A DNA stretch of 64,000 nucleotides, taken from IMG/VR virus record IMGVR_UViG_3300021963_000054, positions 40,952-104,951 of that record; one strand, written 5' to 3'. The DNA is from a virus. The position numbers were made by a program, and so were the translations under genes. Under the pieces are notes generated by a model. It worked only from the letters and a program-made list of their open reading frames with translations, did no database searches and had not been told where the DNA came from. Positions 9,239 through 19,037 of this stretch are shown piece by piece (positions within the stretch are counted from its first letter, which is position 1; each line of letters begins with the position of its first letter).

Positions 9239-9799
9239 ATGGATGTGAGATTACAAAATGCTTATGTAGAGGTTTTGCTTGGCAATTTTATGGAAGTTGT
9301 CAAGCAGAATTTAATGTTTCAAGCACAAATTGAAGTAAATAAGAATAGTTTACAAGAAGCAGAAGATTCAGTAAGAAGATTAAAAGAAGTTTCTGAAGCG
9401 AATATAACATATCAATCTCAACTTGTTGAAAAAGATAAAATTATAAATGAGTTAACGAGCGAAAGAAATAACCTAAAAAGTTCTTCAGGAAATAATGATT
9501 CTTTGAAACAAGAAAAAGATAGATTGCAAAGTGCAGTCAATGACTACATGAGACAATTAAAATCTGCACAACAAGAAGTATTGACGGTTAAGAGTGAATC
9601 TCAAAATGTTTTATTACAAAACAATAATCGGATTGAAGAACTCACTAAATATGTTGCAAGATTGGAAACTGTAGTTCCGGCAAACAAACTTAAAAAAGTT
9701 AAACTTGGTGAAGTTATTCAACCTGATACTTCAGAGATTACAGTTGAAGAACCTGTTCTTCCAATTGATGATGTTGTGAAATCTGGCGGAACATTCTAA
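9239..9799 (+). CDS. Coiled-coil protein ending in GGTF
   Basis: 186 residues, preceded by a good Shine-Dalgarno (AAAGGA). Residues ~15-140 are one long predicted coiled coil (QIEVNKNSLQEAEDSVRRL; QEKDRLQSAVNDYMRQLKS). The C-terminal ~40 residues are acidic and proline-containing and end SGGTF, like the fibre just upstream. It sits between two fibres sharing the MANTVIQLK N-terminus, so a connector, chaperone or trimerisation role is plausible; no family is recognised. Confidence 0.6.
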   Translation: MDVRLQNAYVEVLLGNFMEVVKQNLMFQAQIEVNKNSLQEAEDSVRRLKEVSEANITYQSQLVEKDKIINELTSERNNLKSSSGNNDSLKQEKDRLQSAVNDYMRQLKSAQQEVLTVKSESQNVLLQNNNRIEELTKYVARLETVVPANKLKKVKLGEVIQPDTSEITVEEPVLPIDDVVKSGGTF

Positions 9800-9809
9800 G
9801 ATTCGGTAA

Positions 9810-10919
9810 ATGGCAAATACAGTAATTCAATTAAAAAATTCGGGAGCATCAGGTAATACACCAAGCACATTAGCGCCGGGTGAATTGGCTATTAACTATG
9901 CCGATGGTAAACTGTATTATGGTAATCAAGTAAATACTCCAATTCTATTTGATGTTATAACTGAGCCTACCGGACTAAATCAAGAAATTCAATTTAATGA
10001 TTCTGGTGCATTTGGCGCATCAGCAAATCTAAAATTTGATAAAACAACAAAAACTTTAACTACCGATAAAATTGTTTCGGCGAATATTGAAGTTTCATCA
10101 AACTTAGTTGCTGATAATGTAATTGCACATACAGCATTGTATGTTGGCATTGCAGATATTTCCCACACTCCTCTAGCGAACTCATTAGGGTACTTCACAG
10201 GAAATTCTTCTCCGTATGTTCAAGTAAACATTGAGAATATTGATCCAGATGGTTCGGCTGATTGGGTTGCTACTGCTGACGTTGGTAGCGATTCAACATT
10301 CTACACAGACGTAGGTATTCAAAACTCAGGCAATTCAGATGGAACAATTAAACCACTAGATGGTTATTTGTTAGTACAAGGTAACACAGGTCAAATTGGT
10401 GGCAATCTTATAATTGGTACCATCTCTGGAACACCAGGGCAAGAAATTCGTGTTGTCGTTGATGGCAATGAAGATGCGAATGTAGTCTTAAAAATTAATT
10501 CTTCTGGTTTGCAGATGGTCAGAGGTGATATCACAAGTAATGTCACCACAAGAATTAGTAACGTTTCAAACTCAGCATTTGCACAAGCAAACTTAGCATA
10601 CAACGCAGCCAATTCCGCAGTAACGACAGGACAAGCCAACGTAGGCGCAGGATTAATTGTTGTTACTGGAAGAACAAATTTAGCATACGATAAAGCAAAT
10701 GCCGCATATGATTATGCTAATACACTTATAACAGGTGGTGCTTCTGGTGATTATTTTCCAACAAGTTCATATGGTTTCGTGTCTCAAAGTATAATTGCTC
10801 TTGTTTCGGATGACACATTCATACAGGGAGAATTAACTGGACCAGTTTATGATTGTTCAGATAATCCAATAACTCCCGAAGGCTTTTACTTGGAAAAAGA
10901 CCTTGGCTATTTAACGTAA
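9810..10919 (+). CDS. Tail fibre protein, MANTVIQLK family (short)
   Basis: 369 residues. The N-terminus MANTVIQLKNSGASGNTPS with 'LAPGELAINYADGKLYYGNQ' is a well-known fibre N-terminal motif. The middle holds FAQANLAYNAANSA and QANVGAGLI repeats also present in the fibres at 1677, 10951 and 30635. The C-terminal ~60 residues (YFPTSSYGFVSQSIIALVSDD...) form a distinct end domain. No strong Shine-Dalgarno is visible before the ATG, and the gene starts ten bases after the preceding stop, suggesting translational coupling. Confidence 0.7.
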   Translation: MANTVIQLKNSGASGNTPSTLAPGELAINYADGKLYYGNQVNTPILFDVITEPTGLNQEIQFNDSGAFGASANLKFDKTTKTLTTDKIVSANIEVSSNLVADNVIAHTALYVGIADISHTPLANSLGYFTGNSSPYVQVNIENIDPDGSADWVATADVGSDSTFYTDVGIQNSGNSDGTIKPLDGYLLVQGNTGQIGGNLIIGTISGTPGQEIRVVVDGNEDANVVLKINSSGLQMVRGDITSNVTTRISNVSNSAFAQANLAYNAANSAVTTGQANVGAGLIVVTGRTNLAYDKANAAYDYANTLITGGASGDYFPTSSYGFVSQSIIALVSDDTFIQGELTGPVYDCSDNPITPEGFYLEKDLGYLT

Positions 10920-10927
10920 CATAAATA
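10920..10927 (+). promoter_or_regulatory. Late promoter box CATAAATA
   Basis: CATAAATAG overlaps the stop codon end of the previous gene and lies 23 bases before the ATG at 10951; it matches the TATAAATA late consensus at seven of eight positions. Confidence 0.6.
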
Positions 10928-10950
10928 GATTGATAATTTAAGGATATTAA

Positions 10951-12759
10951 ATGCCAACGCAATTACAGTTAAGAAGAGGAAATACAGCGCAGACTGCAAC
11001 ATTTACTGGAGCAGTGGCTGAGATTACCGTTGACACAGATAAGAAAACAGTTGTTGTTCACGACGGCACAACAGCTGGTGGTTTTGCTCTTGCTTTAGAA
11101 TCAGCACAGTTAGACCAATTTGCATTCACAAAAGCAAACTTAGCATTTGATAGAGCAAACTCAGCATTTGCTCAAGCAAATGCAGCCTATGATACAGCTA
11201 ACACAAAATTCAATTCTGCTGGCGGTACAATTTCTGGTAATGTAATCGTAACTGGTAACGTAACTCCAACAACAGATAATGTTTACAGTTTAGGTTCAGC
11301 AGGAAATCGTTGGAAAGATTTGTTTGTTGGACCAGGTTCAGTCAACATTGATGGTATTGTTATCGGAAACACTGGCGGGAATATTGTAATTAGTGGCGCA
11401 TCTGATTTTGTTTTTCAACCCACAGGTGGCGCACCTTCAGTTTCTACTTCCGGTAGTGCTAACATCGCACTCAACGCATTCAATCAAGCTAACTTAGCAT
11501 ACAATCAAGCAAACGTTTCTTATGGTTCTTTTGCACAAGCTAATCTAGCATACAGTCAAGCAAACTCTGGAACTGGTATTGCAGTTTCCGCTTTTGCACA
11601 AGCCAACTTAGCTTATACCGCGGCTAATAATGCTGTAGACACTTGGGTTAGAAATCAAGCTAACACAGCATATGACCAAGCAAATAATGCATTCGCTCAA
11701 GCTAATCTAGCGTTTACGGCTGCAAATAATGCTGTAGACACTTGGGTTAGAAATCAAGCTAACACCGCTTATAATAGAGCAAACTCAGCATTCGCACAGG
11801 CTAACCTAGCTTACGATACAGCAAATGCCGCATTGCCAAAACTTGGTGGTACAATTACTGGTGACTTGACTGTTTCTGGTAACTTAGTTATTTCTGGTAA
11901 TACAACAACACTTAATGTTTCTTCATTGGCTGTTACTGATACTGTTATCCGATTAGGTACAGATAATCAAACCGACCTACTAGATATCGGTTTTGTTGGT
12001 CACTACGCTAATACGCCAAATAATCACACAGGTTTGATTCGTAAATTTAGCGATGGCAAATATTACTTGTTTGATAATTTGCAAACAGATAATGAGCCAA
12101 CTAATATTGTTGATATTGCAAACACAAGAGTTGCAACACTAAGCGCAAATCTAATCACGAACGTAATCTCATTGCGTGGACTTGATCCATTAGAATATTC
12201 AAATACAATTTATACTAATGCACAAGCAAATACAGGCAATGCAGTAATTACATTAACATCTGCTTATCAAGCAAACGTCGGTGCTGGACTTATTACTGTA
12301 ACATCAGATTATCAAGCAAACGTAGGTGCAGGTCTAATTACCAAGGTTGATAAAGCTGGTGATGTAATGACTGGCGGTTTGTCTGCTAACGGCGCAATAA
12401 TTGGCTCAAGTTTGACAGCAAACACTACAGCAACAATTAATACGAATGCTGTTTATGAATCTACTGCTGTAACAACTGCGGCCAATACTCAATTTACATT
12501 AGATTCATTTTCAACAACTGCATATCGTTCAGCTAAATATCTCGTTCAGATTTCTAGCGGTTCATCATATGAATTACTAGAAATGACTTTGATCCATGAT
12601 GGAACGACTGTGTATTTGTCTCAGTATGGTAACATTAAAACTGGTGCAACATTAGGTGTATTTGACGCTACAATTTCAACTGGTACTTTAAGTTTGTTAG
12701 CTACACCAAACAATGCAGTAACTACGTTCAAGACAGCTATAACTCTGATACCGACATAA
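10951..12759 (+). CDS. Tail fibre protein with major tropism determinant N-terminal domain
   Basis: 602 residues. The N-terminal ~50 residues (QLQLRRGNTAQTATFTGAVAE, then VDTDKKTVVVHDGTTAGG) match the Mtd_N domain first described in the Bordetella phage tropism determinant. Residues ~60-310 contain FAQANLAYNQAN-type repeats; a 41-base DNA stretch is repeated 99 bases apart (11626 and 11725). A beta-rich region follows, then QANVGAGLITVTSDYQ repeats, and a C-terminal ~110-residue globular domain (YRSAKYLVQISSGSSYELLEM) common at fibre ends. No reverse transcriptase or template repeat for diversification is seen in the window. Confidence 0.8.
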   Translation: MPTQLQLRRGNTAQTATFTGAVAEITVDTDKKTVVVHDGTTAGGFALALESAQLDQFAFTKANLAFDRANSAFAQANAAYDTANTKFNSAGGTISGNVIVTGNVTPTTDNVYSLGSAGNRWKDLFVGPGSVNIDGIVIGNTGGNIVISGASDFVFQPTGGAPSVSTSGSANIALNAFNQANLAYNQANVSYGSFAQANLAYSQANSGTGIAVSAFAQANLAYTAANNAVDTWVRNQANTAYDQANNAFAQANLAFTAANNAVDTWVRNQANTAYNRANSAFAQANLAYDTANAALPKLGGTITGDLTVSGNLVISGNTTTLNVSSLAVTDTVIRLGTDNQTDLLDIGFVGHYANTPNNHTGLIRKFSDGKYYLFDNLQTDNEPTNIVDIANTRVATLSANLITNVISLRGLDPLEYSNTIYTNAQANTGNAVITLTSAYQANVGAGLITVTSDYQANVGAGLITKVDKAGDVMTGGLSANGAIIGSSLTANTTATINTNAVYESTAVTTAANTQFTLDSFSTTAYRSAKYLVQISSGSSYELLEMTLIHDGTTVYLSQYGNIKTGATLGVFDATISTGTLSLLATPNNAVTTFKTAITLIPT

Positions 12760-12789
12760 TAAAATTCATAAACAAAGGGATAGTGAACT

Positions 12790-14745
12790 TTGGCAACAAC
12801 AAGATTATCAACAGTAATTGGTAACGTCATTGTAGGCGCTACTGGACCTACGGGTCCAACAGGTCCCACTGGTCCTACACCATCAATTGGCGGTTCAAAC
12901 ACTCACATTCAATTCAACAATAGTGGTTCTTTAGGTGGATCTTCTAGTTTAGTTTGGAATGGTACAGGGTTGAGTGTTGCAGGAGATATATTTGCAACTG
13001 GCAATAAAATTATAGGTATTAACGGCACAGGAGTTGCTGCCGGTACTTTTGCTTTTAGAAATTCTTCGGGTGTACAAAAGTCTGCTATTGGTTCATATTA
13101 CAATATTGCGAATGAGGGGAACCTTGAGTTTATAAATGGCACAACCACTAGTATGGTGCTTAATTCTAGCGGTAACTTGGGTATTGGGACAAGTTCGCCT
13201 CAAGGCTCATTAGATGTTACGGCTACAGGTGCAACAGTTAATCAATTTTTGACTGGCGGCGGTGGTAACAATTCAGTAACAGGCATTTTTAGAATTGGCT
13301 CTGGCTCGGGTAGAGGTGCGAGTATCCAAGGCTTTCGTGGTGCATCTTCTAATATCCACAGCCTAGATTTCTACACATACAATTCCGCTGATGTTTTTGG
13401 TATGCGCCTTGATTCCAGCGGTAACTTGGGTATTGGTACAAGTTCTCCAGCGGCTGATTTAGAAATTAAACGAACAGGAGCAGTCAATGTTAAATTACAA
13501 GTAACTAGTGCTTATGAATCTGCATTATGGCTTGTAAATGGAGGAGGCTCTGAAGTAAGTGTTATTAACGCTGGAGGTAGTAATATACTTTCGTTTCGCA
13601 CTAACAACACCGAGCGTATGCGTATCGACTCCAGCGGTAACGTAGGATTAACAACATCTGCATATACTCTTGGCTCCTTGTTGCAATTGGGTCGAGTATT
13701 TTCTTTTGCTCAAGATATTAACAGTGGATATTTAGGCGCTGGCTGGGTTGGTGGGTCAGCGCCAACTTTTGCAGTCACGGGCAATTATGCAGTACGTGAA
13801 TATTTTGATAGTGCCCTAGGTACAATAGTTTGGCAGACGGCGGGAACAGGCACGGCAGGAAACGCAGTTGGTTTTGCCACAAGAATGACTCTCGATAACG
13901 CTGGTAACTTGGGTATTGGCACTACAACACCTTCAACTGGTAAATTTAGTGATGCGTCATATGCGTTTCTAAATCAATCTGCAAGCACTAGCACAGGCAC
14001 AAATATTTTTGCCAGCAATTCTGATAACTCAAAATATATTGGCTTATGGAGCGGACATTCAGGGGCAGAGCCTGCAATTGGTGTTAAGACTGGAAATGCA
14101 TTTACATTTGGTAAATGGGCGGCAATAAACGGAACTGGTGGTTTTACCGAAAATATGCGTATCGACTCTAGTGGCTCATTATTATTAGGTACAACAACTA
14201 ACCCAACATCTGGCAGTTTTCCTCGTCCCACTTTATCAATAAAACAGTTGAATGATTCAGGTAGCGGGTACACCGCTATGCATATTGAGGCATTTGGGGA
14301 TCAGTCAGTGCTTGGTATTGGTTATAACGGCGATGTTTTTGCATTTAGTACGTCATACCGCGGCACAGGAGCTTACCGAGGTATATCTTTCAACACAAGT
14401 GGTACTGAAAGAATGCGTATCGACACCAGCGGTAACTTTAGCATTACTCAAACACCTGGTAAATACACAGTTGACGTAACTGGAGGAGCTACCAGTATTG
14501 CTAACGGCGGCACAGTTGATTTTCCTAGTGCGTCAGGAATGCTAGTAGTGAATAATTGGTTAAATGGAGCCGTAACACTATACCTTTGCGGTGGCGGATC
14601 AGTAACTGTAGTTTCAAACGTCATTGCTCAAGCTGGATCTTTTGCTTATAACAGTGGTATTGGTGGGTATACTTGGACTAATAATGTTTATGGTGGAACT
14701 GCTACATTTGGGTTCTTCTTTGTCCGAACAAGAACAACAGCCTAA
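12790..14745 (+). CDS. Tail fibre with short collagen-like segment and SSGNLGIGT repeats
   Basis: 651 residues from a TTG start after 'aaaggga'. Residues ~16-30 are five collagen-like triplets (GAT followed by GPT units). The body has several copies of a 'RMRIDSSGNLGIGTSSP' repeat, the hallmark of many phage fibre shafts, separated by variable globular inserts. The C-terminal ~70 residues (NWLNGAVTLYLCGGGSVTVVS) form a different end module. The repeat is shared at DNA level with the fibres at 17505 and 19104 (the core is cgtatcgactccagcggtaa), making these genes substrates for recombination. The start codon is less certain than the frame. Confidence 0.75.
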   Translation: MATTRLSTVIGNVIVGATGPTGPTGPTGPTPSIGGSNTHIQFNNSGSLGGSSSLVWNGTGLSVAGDIFATGNKIIGINGTGVAAGTFAFRNSSGVQKSAIGSYYNIANEGNLEFINGTTTSMVLNSSGNLGIGTSSPQGSLDVTATGATVNQFLTGGGGNNSVTGIFRIGSGSGRGASIQGFRGASSNIHSLDFYTYNSADVFGMRLDSSGNLGIGTSSPAADLEIKRTGAVNVKLQVTSAYESALWLVNGGGSEVSVINAGGSNILSFRTNNTERMRIDSSGNVGLTTSAYTLGSLLQLGRVFSFAQDINSGYLGAGWVGGSAPTFAVTGNYAVREYFDSALGTIVWQTAGTGTAGNAVGFATRMTLDNAGNLGIGTTTPSTGKFSDASYAFLNQSASTSTGTNIFASNSDNSKYIGLWSGHSGAEPAIGVKTGNAFTFGKWAAINGTGGFTENMRIDSSGSLLLGTTTNPTSGSFPRPTLSIKQLNDSGSGYTAMHIEAFGDQSVLGIGYNGDVFAFSTSYRGTGAYRGISFNTSGTERMRIDTSGNFSITQTPGKYTVDVTGGATSIANGGTVDFPSASGMLVVNNWLNGAVTLYLCGGGSVTVVSNVIAQAGSFAYNSGIGGYTWTNNVYGGTATFGFFFVRTRTTA

Positions 14746-14753
14746 GGAAAAAA

Positions 14754-15026
14754 ATGGAATATACTGTCAACAAGATTCAAGACCAATCATTTGGATATAA
14801 TATTTCAATGGAACATTTGGGGAAAAAAATTAACTTTAATGTTTTTTGTGCAAACAGTGAAACTGAAATTCCCGAATTGGTAGCCCATCACCTTGCTTTT
14901 TTAGAAGCACCCGTTCCTGTATATCAGACTGAACCCCAAGTCTCTAGTTTACAAACTTTACTAGAACAACAACAAGCACTCATCACCCAACTGCAAGCCG
15001 ATGTAGCGGCGCTTAAAGGAGCATAA
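14754..15026 (+). CDS. Small fibre-associated protein with C-terminal coiled coil
   Basis: 90 residues, eight bases after the fibre gene, preceded by AAGGAAA. The N-terminal ~50 residues are a compact mixed domain (MEYTVNKIQDQSFGYNISME) and the C-terminal ~35 are a Gln/Leu-rich coiled coil ending LITQLQADVAALKGA. The last 60 coding bases plus the embedded AAAGGAG ribosome site recur almost unchanged at 19041-19106. Function unknown; likely an accessory of the adjacent fibre. Confidence 0.55.
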   Translation: MEYTVNKIQDQSFGYNISMEHLGKKINFNVFCANSETEIPELVAHHLAFLEAPVPVYQTEPQVSSLQTLLEQQQALITQLQADVAALKGA

Positions 15027-15029
15027 ACA

Positions 15030-15071
15030 ATGTCAACAATCACATGGAACATCAGCGACAAGACTATATAA
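15030..15071 (+). pseudogene. Truncated remnant of a DUF7936-like gene (cf. 21298)
   Basis: A 13-codon frame, MSTITWNISDKTI, with a good ribosome site (AAAGGAG overlapping the previous gene end). Its start resembles that of the 110-residue protein at 21298 (MRTIVWNVSAMN). It then runs into a 37-base sequence, 15058-15094, identical to 21645-21681, where the intact gene has already ended. The simplest reading is a deletion by recombination that fused the first codons of such a gene to the start of the next collagen-like fibre. Confidence 0.6.
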
Positions 15072-15094
15072 AATATGGCATCTAATCAAGACTT
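15058..15094 (+). repeat. 37-bp direct repeat at fibre gene start (copy 1)
   Basis: Identical to 21645-21681. It covers the 17 bases upstream and the first 20 bases of the fibre genes at 15075 and 21662. A third, partial copy beginning at the ATG is at 23736. It marks a likely crossover site between fibre cassettes. Confidence 0.9.
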
Positions 15095-16064
15095 CATCAT
15101 AAAGAATGGGCTAACAGTTGGCTCATCGCAAGTGATTGCAGCCAATGGTCGTTGGGTTGGTGCCAACACAGGACTTATTGGTCCACAGGGAAGTGCTGGT
15201 CCTGCAGGTCCTCAAGGCGCTCAGGGAGCAACTGGTCCACAGGGAGCGGCTGCACCTTGGACAGTAATTACAACAAACACTACTGCAACATCAGGTCAAC
15301 AATTAATTGCAAATACTTATACTGGTGGATTCATAGTAACATTACCAGCTTCACCTTCAGTTGGTAATGTAGTTAGAATTACCGATGGTTATGATTGGTC
15401 AGTAAATAATTTAACTATTGCGGGTAATGGAAGTACAATTGAAAATTCAGTTAATGATTTGTTAGCTGACGTTAGAGGAACAACAATTGAACTTGTTTAT
15501 GATAGTTATACATGGCAAGTTGTATCAACGATTGGTCCAACAGGACCTACCGGCGCAACAGGACCAACGGGTCCAACAGGTCCGCAAGGAGCACAAGGAC
15601 CAGGCGGACCAACTGGACCTACTGGCGCACAAGGATTGACTGGTTCTACTGGACCAACAGGACCGCAAGGTGCCCAAGGCGCACAAGGTCCTACTGGCGC
15701 AACAGGACCAACTGGTGCTCAAGGTGCTCAAGGTCCAACAGGAGCAACAGGTCCGACAGGCCCAGCTGGACCACAAGGATCTACTCCACCAATTAATGGT
15801 TCAAACACGAATATTATTTTTAATAATGCTGGCACTTTAGCTGGCTCTAATAATTTTACATGGAATGGTTCAAAAGTAACTGTAACCGGTGAGAATCATG
15901 CGAATGTTCATGTAGCAACAAATGGAATTGTAGTGAACAGTTTAAATGTAGCAACTAGTTATACAATTGCGGCTGGCTATTCCGGCACATCAGCTGGACC
16001 AATTACCGTGAATTCTGGCGCAACAGTTACTATAGCGTCTGGTTCACGCTGGGTAATAGTTTAA
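15075..16064 (+). CDS. Collagen-like tail fibre protein
   Basis: 329 residues. The N-terminus [20 protein letters not shown] is shared with the fibres at 21662 and 23736 and is the presumed attachment domain. A short collagen stretch (residues ~36-58) is followed by a ~90-residue beta domain ([20 protein letters not shown]), a second Gly-X-Y stretch (roughly residues 154-237, mostly GPT, GPQ, GAQ and GAT), and a ~90-residue C-terminal domain ending '[12 protein letters not shown]', a common fibre end. Gly-X-Y repeats predict a collagen triple helix. Thr and Gln dominate the Y positions. Confidence 0.85.
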   Translation: MASNQDFIIKNGLTVGSSQVIAANGRWVGANTGLIGPQGSAGPAGPQGAQGATGPQGAAAPWTVITTNTTATSGQQLIANTYTGGFIVTLPASPSVGNVVRITDGYDWSVNNLTIAGNGSTIENSVNDLLADVRGTTIELVYDSYTWQVVSTIGPTGPTGATGPTGPTGPQGAQGPGGPTGPTGAQGLTGSTGPTGPQGAQGAQGPTGATGPTGAQGAQGPTGATGPTGPAGPQGSTPPINGSNTNIIFNNAGTLAGSNNFTWNGSKVTVTGENHANVHVATNGIVVNSLNVATSYTIAAGYSGTSAGPITVNSGATVTIASGSRWVIV

Positions 16065-16072
16065 GGAAAAAA

Positions 16073-17341
16073 ATGAGTTCAATTGTTGTTTCAGGTGATA
16101 CAAGCGGCGCAGTAACATTAAATGCACCAACGGTTGCGGGTACGGTAACTGTAACATTACCGTCTACTACTGGCACGATGCTAACAACAGCATCAACAAC
16201 GGGCATCAGCGGTAGCGCAATATCTTCGGGTACTGTTGCAGAGGCTTATGGCGGCACAGGCACTACAACGGGCTACTACGGCTTCAAGAACCGCATCATC
16301 AATGGTGGCATGACAATTGACCAGAGAAATGCTGGTGCTCTTGTAAGTGGTGCTTTAGCTGGCTCATACGTTTTGGATAGATGGAAGTTTTGGGTTAATG
16401 GAGGCGGCGGTTCTGCCGCTTATACTGTTCAGCAATCAACAATTTCACCAGCTGGTTTTACAAACTCAATTGCTATTACACAAACAGCTTCCCATTCGCC
16501 AATTACCACTCAGTATAATGCAATTGCTCAATATATTGAGGGATATAATGTTGCAGATTTTGGGTGGGGCGAGGCTGGAGCAACTGCCGTTACTTTATCT
16601 TTTTGGGTTCGCAGTTCTTTAACAGGAACATTTGGGGGTGCTGTATCAAATTCAAGTCAAGCTAGGTCGTATCCATTCACATATACCATTAGTTCTGCAA
16701 ACACTTGGGAATATAAAACAATCACAATTCCTGGAGATACTACTGGCACTTGGATCAAAAATAATGGCGCAGGTATTCTTTTATTTTGGCAACTTGGCGT
16801 TGGCTCAACATATCTGGGTACTGCTACAGGCGCTTGGCAGGCAGCTACATATCTTGGTGCAACAGGTGCTACACAAATCACCGCAACAAACGGAGCCACC
16901 TTCTACATCACAGGTGTCCAGTTGGAAAAAGGCGCAACAGCGACTAGCTTTGACTACAGACCATATGGGACTGAGTTGCAACTTTGTCAGCGATACTTTC
17001 AAAGTTTTTCATACACAGGCGGAACAATGATTGCTACTGGCAGTACATTTGGAACAAGTACTGGAGCGATTCCTTTTAGTTTTTATTTCCCAATGCGTAC
17101 AACGCCCTCAACAATAACACTTCCAGCAGTGGGAAACACTAGTGGGCAATGGACAGTTTTAACTCCCGCAGGAGGTTTTCCGGGGACATTTGGAACGATT
17201 ACCCTTAACAGCGCAGGCCAAAATAACATGAGGTTAAATTTTGATGGTTATACAGGAGTTTATGCTTCCTCTGGTCAGGCGGCATTTCTGTACGCTTGTG
17301 GCTCAACGACTACGGTTGTAACTGCATCTGCGGAGTTGTAA
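16073..17341 (+). CDS. Tail fibre / carbohydrate-binding adhesin
   Basis: 422 residues, preceded by AAGGAAA. A short N-terminal shaft (VAGTVTVTLPSTTGTML) leads to 'FKNRIINGGMTIDQRN', a highly characteristic start of a jelly-roll, carbohydrate-binding-type module in phage tail proteins. This continues through 'FYITGVQLEKGATATSFDYRPYGTELQLCQRYF' (quoted in part) to about residue 320. The C-terminal ~100 residues are a variable end. Probably a receptor-binding protein that recognises surface sugars; the sugar cannot be deduced. Confidence 0.75.
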   Translation: MSSIVVSGDTSGAVTLNAPTVAGTVTVTLPSTTGTMLTTASTTGISGSAISSGTVAEAYGGTGTTTGYYGFKNRIINGGMTIDQRNAGALVSGALAGSYVLDRWKFWVNGGGGSAAYTVQQSTISPAGFTNSIAITQTASHSPITTQYNAIAQYIEGYNVADFGWGEAGATAVTLSFWVRSSLTGTFGGAVSNSSQARSYPFTYTISSANTWEYKTITIPGDTTGTWIKNNGAGILLFWQLGVGSTYLGTATGAWQAATYLGATGATQITATNGATFYITGVQLEKGATATSFDYRPYGTELQLCQRYFQSFSYTGGTMIATGSTFGTSTGAIPFSFYFPMRTTPSTITLPAVGNTSGQWTVLTPAGGFPGTFGTITLNSAGQNNMRLNFDGYTGVYASSGQAAFLYACGSTTTVVTASAEL

Positions 17342-17343
17342 TC

Positions 17344-17508
17344 ATGTACAAACTAATAAACACACAAACACCAAACGGCTTGCAATTGAGTGATTACGCT
17401 TTGCGATTATCTGATGGCGCTTTTGTCAATAGAGAAAACAACGAAGAGTATCTAAAATGGCTTGCAGAGGGCAACACGCCTGAACCAGCGGACGAAGGAA
17501 CAGCATGA
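17344..17508 (+). CDS. Small fibre-associated protein
   Basis: 54 residues from the ATG at 17344, two bases after the fibre stop; an upstream in-frame start at 17296 would lie inside the fibre gene and is not favoured. The C-terminal 'NNEEYLKWLAEGNTPEPADE' pattern occurs in many short phage proteins encoded beside fibre genes, sometimes fused to fibre-assembly proteins. Its stop overlaps the next ATG (ATGA). Function unknown; a fibre accessory or chaperone is plausible. Confidence 0.55.
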   Translation: MYKLINTQTPNGLQLSDYALRLSDGAFVNRENNEEYLKWLAEGNTPEPADEGTA

Positions 17509-19034
17509 CAACAACTATTAATGCAGATACCACAAACGGCGTTAAGATAACATCTGATACATCAGGCGTTTTAGGTCTACAAACTAATGGTAATACAGCC
17601 GTTACAATTAATGGAAGTCAAAATGTGGGGATTGGGACTACAACACCAGATATTTTTAGCCGTGGTTATGGAAGAACTGTTGGAATCAATGATTCTGGTT
17701 CAAGTGGTGCGGTTTTACAAATAAATTCTGCATCTTCATATTCTGCTTTAGAATTAGGTAGAGGCGGTGTAAGAAAAGCATTTTTTACAGCACAATCAAC
17801 TGTTACGGAATTAGGAAACTTAGAGGCTGTTCCGTTAGCTTTTTATACTAACAGCGCAGAGCGTGCCCGTATCGACTCCAGCGGTAACTTGGGTATTGGG
17901 ACTACAAGTCCAGATGCAAAACTAGATGTAACTTCTATAGGTACTGCATCAGCGTACACAGTCACGGCAGTTATTCAAGACGCACAATATCCTGCAAGTG
18001 GCAACTCAACACTTGAATTTAATGGGTTTATTGGTGGTAATGGTTATCGTTCTGGCATTGGCTCTATTGGTGGTCAACAACTTGCTTTTTACACTCCAAG
18101 CACTTTTGGTGTTGCTCCAACAGAGCGTGCCCGTATCGACTCCAGCGGTAACTTGCTGGTGGGGACTACGACAGCAAGTGCAAACTTTTATGTTTATAAC
18201 GCTCCTGTTTCGTATGCAGGATTAAATACAACGGCAATTTTTAGTTCGTCAGCATCGCAATCAACAGGTACAGGTGGTTTGATAGCTTTTGAGGGCAAAT
18301 ACACCTCTGGCGGTTCTCTTGCTAATTTTGCGGCTATTGGCGGGTTAAAAGAAAATTCAACCGATAGTAACTATTCTGGTTACCTTGGTTTCTATACTCG
18401 CTTAAATGGTTCTTTACCGGCAGAGCGCATGCGGCTGGACTCCAGCGGTAAATTGCTTTTGGGTGTTACATCTGGAACAGGATTGTCTGTTGGTGATTTT
18501 GCCATGGCGAATGGTAAGGCTATTCGTTTTAGAAATGCCGCTGACAGCGCATATATAAGTGCGTTTGAGTTTAATACATCAAATGGTTTAGACATAGGAA
18601 AAAACGGTTCTTTGGCCACTATTACTTTTGGTATTAGTGGTATTGGTGAGGTGAGCCGATTTGACACCAGCGGTCAATTGCTGGTAGGGACTACAACATC
18701 TGCGGGTGCTGTATCCAATACCAAAAGAATAGTTGGTGGGTCATTTAGTTCGTTTAATGGTGTATTAACTTCAGTAAGCAGTGGTGTCGCATACACGATG
18801 TTTACCATGACTGCTGACTTTACATCTTATTTGGTTACAGTTTCTGCTTTAGTTTCTACTGCGGCTTATTCAGAAACTGCAATAGTCCATTTAAACAATA
18901 CCTCCGTAAATGTAATAGTAATTGCCGGGGGGTCTGCTATTACAATCCAAAATACAGGTATGGCTGTACAAGTTTACCAAAGTTCAGGTGCAACAGTATC
19001 AGAGTTAATATGGTCTGCAATACGAATAACTTAA
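17505..19034 (+). CDS. Tail fibre protein with SSGNLGIGT repeats
   Basis: 509 residues. Contains five or six copies of a 'RARIDSSGNLGIGTTSP' or 'SSGKLLLGVT' repeat separated by globular inserts of 60-90 residues. The C-terminal ~75 residues (GVAYTMFTMTADFTSYLVTVSA) resemble a separate end domain. The DNA of the repeats is nearly identical to repeats in the gene at 12790, implying exchange between cassettes. Translationally coupled to the 54-residue gene upstream. Confidence 0.75.
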   Translation: MTTTINADTTNGVKITSDTSGVLGLQTNGNTAVTINGSQNVGIGTTTPDIFSRGYGRTVGINDSGSSGAVLQINSASSYSALELGRGGVRKAFFTAQSTVTELGNLEAVPLAFYTNSAERARIDSSGNLGIGTTSPDAKLDVTSIGTASAYTVTAVIQDAQYPASGNSTLEFNGFIGGNGYRSGIGSIGGQQLAFYTPSTFGVAPTERARIDSSGNLLVGTTTASANFYVYNAPVSYAGLNTTAIFSSSASQSTGTGGLIAFEGKYTSGGSLANFAAIGGLKENSTDSNYSGYLGFYTRLNGSLPAERMRLDSSGKLLLGVTSGTGLSVGDFAMANGKAIRFRNAADSAYISAFEFNTSNGLDIGKNGSLATITFGISGIGEVSRFDTSGQLLVGTTTSAGAVSNTKRIVGGSFSSFNGVLTSVSSGVAYTMFTMTADFTSYLVTVSALVSTAAYSETAIVHLNNTSVNVIVIAGGSAITIQNTGMAVQVYQSSGATVSELIWSAIRIT

Positions 19035-19037
19035 TTT

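Noticed and set aside
10951-12759. Diversity-generating retroelement suggested by the Mtd_N domain
   Set aside because: No reverse transcriptase, template repeat or C-type lectin variable region is visible; only the N-terminal attachment domain is shared.
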